Positions 61,107-64,000 of a stretch of 64,000 nucleotides of DNA are shown one piece after another. The first letter of the stretch is position 1. Each line of letters begins with the position of its first letter. Location of the stretch: positions 62,001 to 126,000 of the forward strand of contig CATQIB010000009.1 of NCBI GenBank assembly GCA_958296185.1, given 5' to 3'. The notes under the pieces were generated by a model. It was not told the origin of the DNA. It saw only the letters and a program-made list of their open reading frames with translations, and ran no database searches. The translations under genes were made by a program, and so were the position numbers. The stretch is from an uncultured Mesonia sp. GTDB lineage: Bacteria; Bacteroidota; Bacteroidia; Flavobacteriales; Flavobacteriaceae.

Positions 61107-62468
61107 TTAAACAAACGCACTATAGCCTGTTATGGCTCTTCCCACAATTAATGTATTGATTTCCTTGGTTCCTTCATAGCTATAAATTGCTTCGGCATCG
61201 GCAACAAAGCGTGCCACATCATGCTCGAGCAAGATACCATTGCCACCTAGTACTTCACGTGCGCGGCTTACCACATCACGGGTGCGCAAACTGCAAAACA
61301 CCTTAGCCAAGGAGGCATGCTCATCGGTTAAAATTCCTTCGTCTTGTAATTCAGACAAGCGAAAAACCATGGTTTGCATAGCGGTTAAATTGGATAGCAT
61401 TTCTACCAAATGATTTTGAACAAGTTGAAAACTAGCAATGGGTTTGCTAAACTGTTCTCGTTTTTTAGTATACTTTAAGGCACTTTCATAGGCTCCTCGC
61501 GCACAACCAACGGCTTGCCAAGCCACTCCCGCTCGAGTCATTTTTAAGACTTTGGCAGTGTCTGCAAAAGAGTTAGCTTTTTGCAAACGATCGGTCTCTG
61601 GAACCTTGCAATCGGTTAAGGTGATCAAGGCATTTTGAACGATACGCAAAGCCATTTTATCTTCCATTTTTTCGGCCTTAAAGCCAGGATTTTCTTTTCG
61701 CACCAAAAATCCTTTCACCTGCTTTGAGTCGATGTCTTTGGCCCATATTACAATCACATCTGCAAAAGTGGCATTACCAATCCATTTTTTTTGACCGTTT
61801 AAAATCCAGTGCTCACCATCAAAACGGCAAGTGGTTTCCATACCTTGCGAAACGGCCGAACCTACATTTGGTTCGGTTAAGCCAAAAGCTCCAATCGTTT
61901 TTAATTTTTGCATTTTAGGCAGCCATTCTTGCTTTTGGGCTTCGCTCCCGCAAAGGTATATTGAGCCCATAGCCAAACCGCTATGCACACCAAAAAAGGT
62001 TGAAATAGAAACATCTACCCGAGCAATTTCTTGAGCGATAATACCCTCCATTAAAAAAGGCATAGCCGCGCAACCGTAACCTTTATAGGCAATACCCGCA
62101 ATATTCAATTCTCCTAATTTAGGGATGATATCAAAAGGGAATTTTGCTTTGTTCCAATAATCGTTAGCAATAGGGCGAACTTCCTTTTCCATAAATTGTC
62201 GCACTCTCAGTTGTAAATCGCGTTGGGTATCGGTTAGTTTGAGATCTAAATTATAAAAATCTCCATCTATAGGCGGTAATTGATGCTGCCCGCGTTTGCC
62301 CTGGTGGTGCAACAACTTGAGCATATTTTTTATTTGCCGATCATCTAACTTTCCTAAAGTTGCTAAGGTTTGCTTTAAATCGATTTTATCATGTATTTGA
62401 GTCAATTGATCTAAATCGACTTCTTTTAGCAGATTAATCGTTTGCTTTATTTTCTGAAAGAAGGCCAT
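61107..62468 (-). CDS. acyl-CoA dehydrogenase, glutaryl-CoA dehydrogenase-like
   Basis: FAD enzyme of 453 residues that passes electrons to ETF. An N-terminal extension of about 75 residues, rich in KIKQTINLLKEVDLDQLTQIHDK helices, precedes the domain. The core shows FGLTEPNVGSAVSQGMETTC, the KKWIGNATFADVIVIWAK block and the C-terminal YEGTKEINTLIVGRAITGYSAF, a close match to glutaryl-CoA dehydrogenase with the catalytic Glu in YEGT. Lysine breakdown via glutaryl-CoA is therefore possible but not shown. It heads a minus-strand run. Confidence 0.9.
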   Translation of the reverse strand: MAFFQKIKQTINLLKEVDLDQLTQIHDKIDLKQTLATLGKLDDRQIKNMLKLLHHQGKRGQHQLPPIDGDFYNLDLKLTDTQRDLQLRVRQFMEKEVRPIANDYWNKAKFPFDIIPKLGELNIAGIAYKGYGCAAMPFLMEGIIAQEIARVDVSISTFFGVHSGLAMGSIYLCGSEAQKQEWLPKMQKLKTIGAFGLTEPNVGSAVSQGMETTCRFDGEHWILNGQKKWIGNATFADVIVIWAKDIDSKQVKGFLVRKENPGFKAEKMEDKMALRIVQNALITLTDCKVPETDRLQKANSFADTAKVLKMTRAGVAWQAVGCARGAYESALKYTKKREQFSKPIASFQLVQNHLVEMLSNLTAMQTMVFRLSELQDEGILTDEHASLAKVFCSLRTRDVVSRAREVLGGNGILLEHDVARFVADAEAIYSYEGTKEINTLIVGRAITGYSAFV

Positions 62469-62607
62469 GGTTTTTAATTTACATATGCTTTAAAATTATC
62501 GAATTAAATCGGCTCTTTCTGTTAAAGAATTGCGAATAAAAATGATTTTAAAAACTGTTGTTTTTTTAAAAGGATAAGAATGTTATTAATTTATTACTTT
62601 CGCCTTT

Positions 62608-64000
62608 ATGCAAATTATCGATTACATAGAACAACGCACTCAACTTGGGAAACAACGTATTGAAAAGGCGTTGCAACTTTTTTCTGAAGATGCCACTATA
62701 CCTTTTATCGCTCGATACAGAAAAGAAGTTACTCAGCATTTAGATGAGGTTAATTTAGAGCAAATCCGTAAAGCAGAAGAAGACTATATAGCACTAGAAA
62801 AGCGGCGAGAATCTATTTTAAAACGCTTGGAAGCGGATGAGGTACTAACGGCAGACTTAAAAAAGCAATTGAATGAGGCCCAAGATTTAACAAGTCTAGA
62901 AGATTTGTATTTACCTTATAAGAAAAAACGTAAAACCAAAGCCGATGAAGCAAAGGAACTAGGACTTGAGCCGCTGGCCAAACAAATTATGGTACAAAAA
63001 CGTACAGACCTGCATAATTTAAGTAAGTCTTATTGCTCGAGCCAAGTAAAAACCGGTCGGGAAGCGCTCATAGGGGTAGGGTATATCATTGCGGAGTGGA
63101 TAGCAGAGCGTATTGATTTACGGAATTATTTGCGTTTTCAATTACAAGAATTTAGTCTATTAAAGGCAAGGGTAGTAGCCAGTAAAAAGGAGGATGAAAA
63201 TGCTCAAAAATATAAAGATTACTTTGATTGGGAAGAGCGATTGAAAAACCTCCCCTCTCATCGATTCCTAGCGATTTCTAGAGGTGAACAGGCTGGTTTC
63301 ATACGGATAAAACTGCTAATAGACGAACAACGATTATTGACGAAGTTTGAAAGTAAATTGATAAAAACCCAAGGAGAAACGGCCTTTTTTTTAAAAGATG
63401 TTATTAAAGACGCATATAAACGTTTGATGTATCCTAGCTTGAGCAAAGAGATTTTTCAAGAAGCTAAGCAGAAAGCAGATGCTACCGCCATAAGTGTTTT
63501 TGCTAAAAATTTGAAGCAGTTGTTATTGGGTGCGCCATTGGGCCAAAAAAGAGTTTTGGCGCTAGACCCCGGCTTTAGAACAGGTTGTAAACTGGTTTGC
63601 ATAGATGAACAAGGCGATTTAAGGCATAACGAAACTATTTTTCCGCATCCGCCACAAAAACAACACAAAGAAAGTATCAAGAAGATAAGTACCTTATGCG
63701 AGGCTTATAAAATTGAGGCAATTGCCATTGGTGATGGCACGGCATCGCGAGAAACCGAAGCTTTGGTTAAGCGCATACAGTTTAAAAATCCCATAGAAGT
63801 TTTTGTAGTGAGCGAGGCGGGTGCTTCCATTTATTCGGCTTCATCGATTGCTAGAGAAGAATTTCCTAATTATGATATTACGGTTAGAGGGGCAATATCT
63901 ATAGGGAGAAGACTACAAGACCCCTTGGCCGAACTGGTTAAAATTGACCCTAAATCAATTGGGGTGGGGCAATATCAACACGATGTAAATCAAATTGAAT
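62608..64000 (+). CDS. tex: RNA-binding transcription accessory protein Tex (3' partial)
   Basis: Nucleic-acid-binding protein of the Tex/Spt6 type, here truncated by the window edge after 464 codons with no stop. It begins MQIIDYIEQRTQLGKQRIEKALQLFSEDATIPFIARYRKEV, with the LEDLYLPYKKKRKTKADEAKELGLEPLA helical block and, near the window edge, the YqgF/RNase H-like domain (LALDPGFRTGCKLVCIDE, AIAIGDGTASRETEAL). The start ATG 62608 is preceded by TACTTTCG 5 nt upstream, a near match to the -7 box. The rest, including the S1 domain, lies beyond the window. Confidence 0.95.
   Translation, partial: MQIIDYIEQRTQLGKQRIEKALQLFSEDATIPFIARYRKEVTQHLDEVNLEQIRKAEEDYIALEKRRESILKRLEADEVLTADLKKQLNEAQDLTSLEDLYLPYKKKRKTKADEAKELGLEPLAKQIMVQKRTDLHNLSKSYCSSQVKTGREALIGVGYIIAEWIAERIDLRNYLRFQLQEFSLLKARVVASKKEDENAQKYKDYFDWEERLKNLPSHRFLAISRGEQAGFIRIKLLIDEQRLLTKFESKLIKTQGETAFFLKDVIKDAYKRLMYPSLSKEIFQEAKQKADATAISVFAKNLKQLLLGAPLGQKRVLALDPGFRTGCKLVCIDEQGDLRHNETIFPHPPQKQHKESIKKISTLCEAYKIEAIAIGDGTASRETEALVKRIQFKNPIEVFVVSEAGASIYSASSIAREEFPNYDITVRGAISIGRRLQDPLAELVKIDPKSIGVGQYQHDVNQIE

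Noticed and set aside
1-64000. Mobile element, CRISPR array, prophage or toxin-antitoxin locus
   Set aside because: No transposase, integrase, direct-repeat array, phage structural gene or toxin pair was found; gene content is chromosomal throughout.

Overview
The window looks like chromosomal DNA of a marine-type member of the Flavobacteriaceae (Bacteroidota). The evidence is low G+C, long AT-rich spacers, Bacteroidota-type promoters (TTG, 17-23 nt, TAnnTTTG), the short RpoD typical of the phylum, Sec-type (clade II) NosZ, a folK-deoxynucleoside kinase fusion, and families common in this group (DUF5686, DUF2797, DUF5522, DUF6122, 2TM). The genus is not resolved. I see no CRISPR array, insertion sequence, prophage, rRNA or replication origin, and no gene-free stretch longer than about 300 bases.

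Layout. 1-1114 is the end of a fused E1 alpha/beta 2-oxoacid dehydrogenase. 1181-2263 holds a small membrane protein and a PA2169-type four-helix protein. 2332-11258 is a nitrogen-oxide island: the di-iron repair protein ScdA, an NsrR-like Rrf2 regulator, then divergently a lipoprotein cytochrome c, nosZ, a NosB-like membrane protein, nosL, nosD, nosF, nosY and a His-rich polytopic membrane protein of unknown role. There is no nosR, nosG, nosH, nor any nir or nor gene, so as seen here the island reduces N2O and repairs nitrosative damage without making N2O. 11481-14184 carries a lipoprotein, urocanate hydratase and a 52-residue DUF5522 gene. 14403-17478 is a PLP deaminase, a glucosaminidase/LysM hydrolase and hemL. 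17659-29337 is housekeeping: a GH3-like protein, DUF2797, rpsU, rpoD, AsmA, a queuosine precursor transporter, folK-dNK, an SpoU methyltransferase and mutS. Two tRNA genes (Gly-GCC, Leu-TAA) follow a near-ideal promoter. 29887-38692 carries a repeat lipoprotein, waaA, a DegT aminotransferase, a macroglobulin/plug-type envelope protein, fabD, a PNPOx-like protein, a fructosamine kinase-like protein, folA and a 2TM protein. 38753-41999 is an ergothioneine-type locus (egtB, egtD and a convergent class V PLP enzyme). 42243-49027 holds a TonB-like protein, a frameshifted thyA, nupC, a bifunctional nuclease-like protein, etfA/etfB and an E1 beta gene. 49081-55553 holds a DUF5686 protein, soluble and membrane pyrophosphatases side by side, and an App1-type phosphatase. 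55587-62468 is a nine-gene minus-strand run (lipid hydroxylase, dNK, small envelope proteins, SLC13 permease, hydroxyacid dehydrogenase, acyl-CoA dehydrogenase). The window ends inside tex.

How the parts fit. The cytochrome c lipoprotein is the likely local electron carrier to NosZ; NosL, NosD, NosF and NosY would deliver copper and sulfur to the NosZ centres. ScdA and the Rrf2 regulator share a 14-bp half-palindrome in their promoters (AGAC-N6-GTCC), suggesting one NO- or redox-responsive regulon. Most notable for follow-up are this operator and the unknown terminal nos-operon membrane protein, the egt locus with a possible C-S lyase, the one-base thyA lesion, several promoters only 2-6 nt from the start codon (possible leaderless mRNAs), and an attenuator-like pair of overlapping hairpins after etfA.
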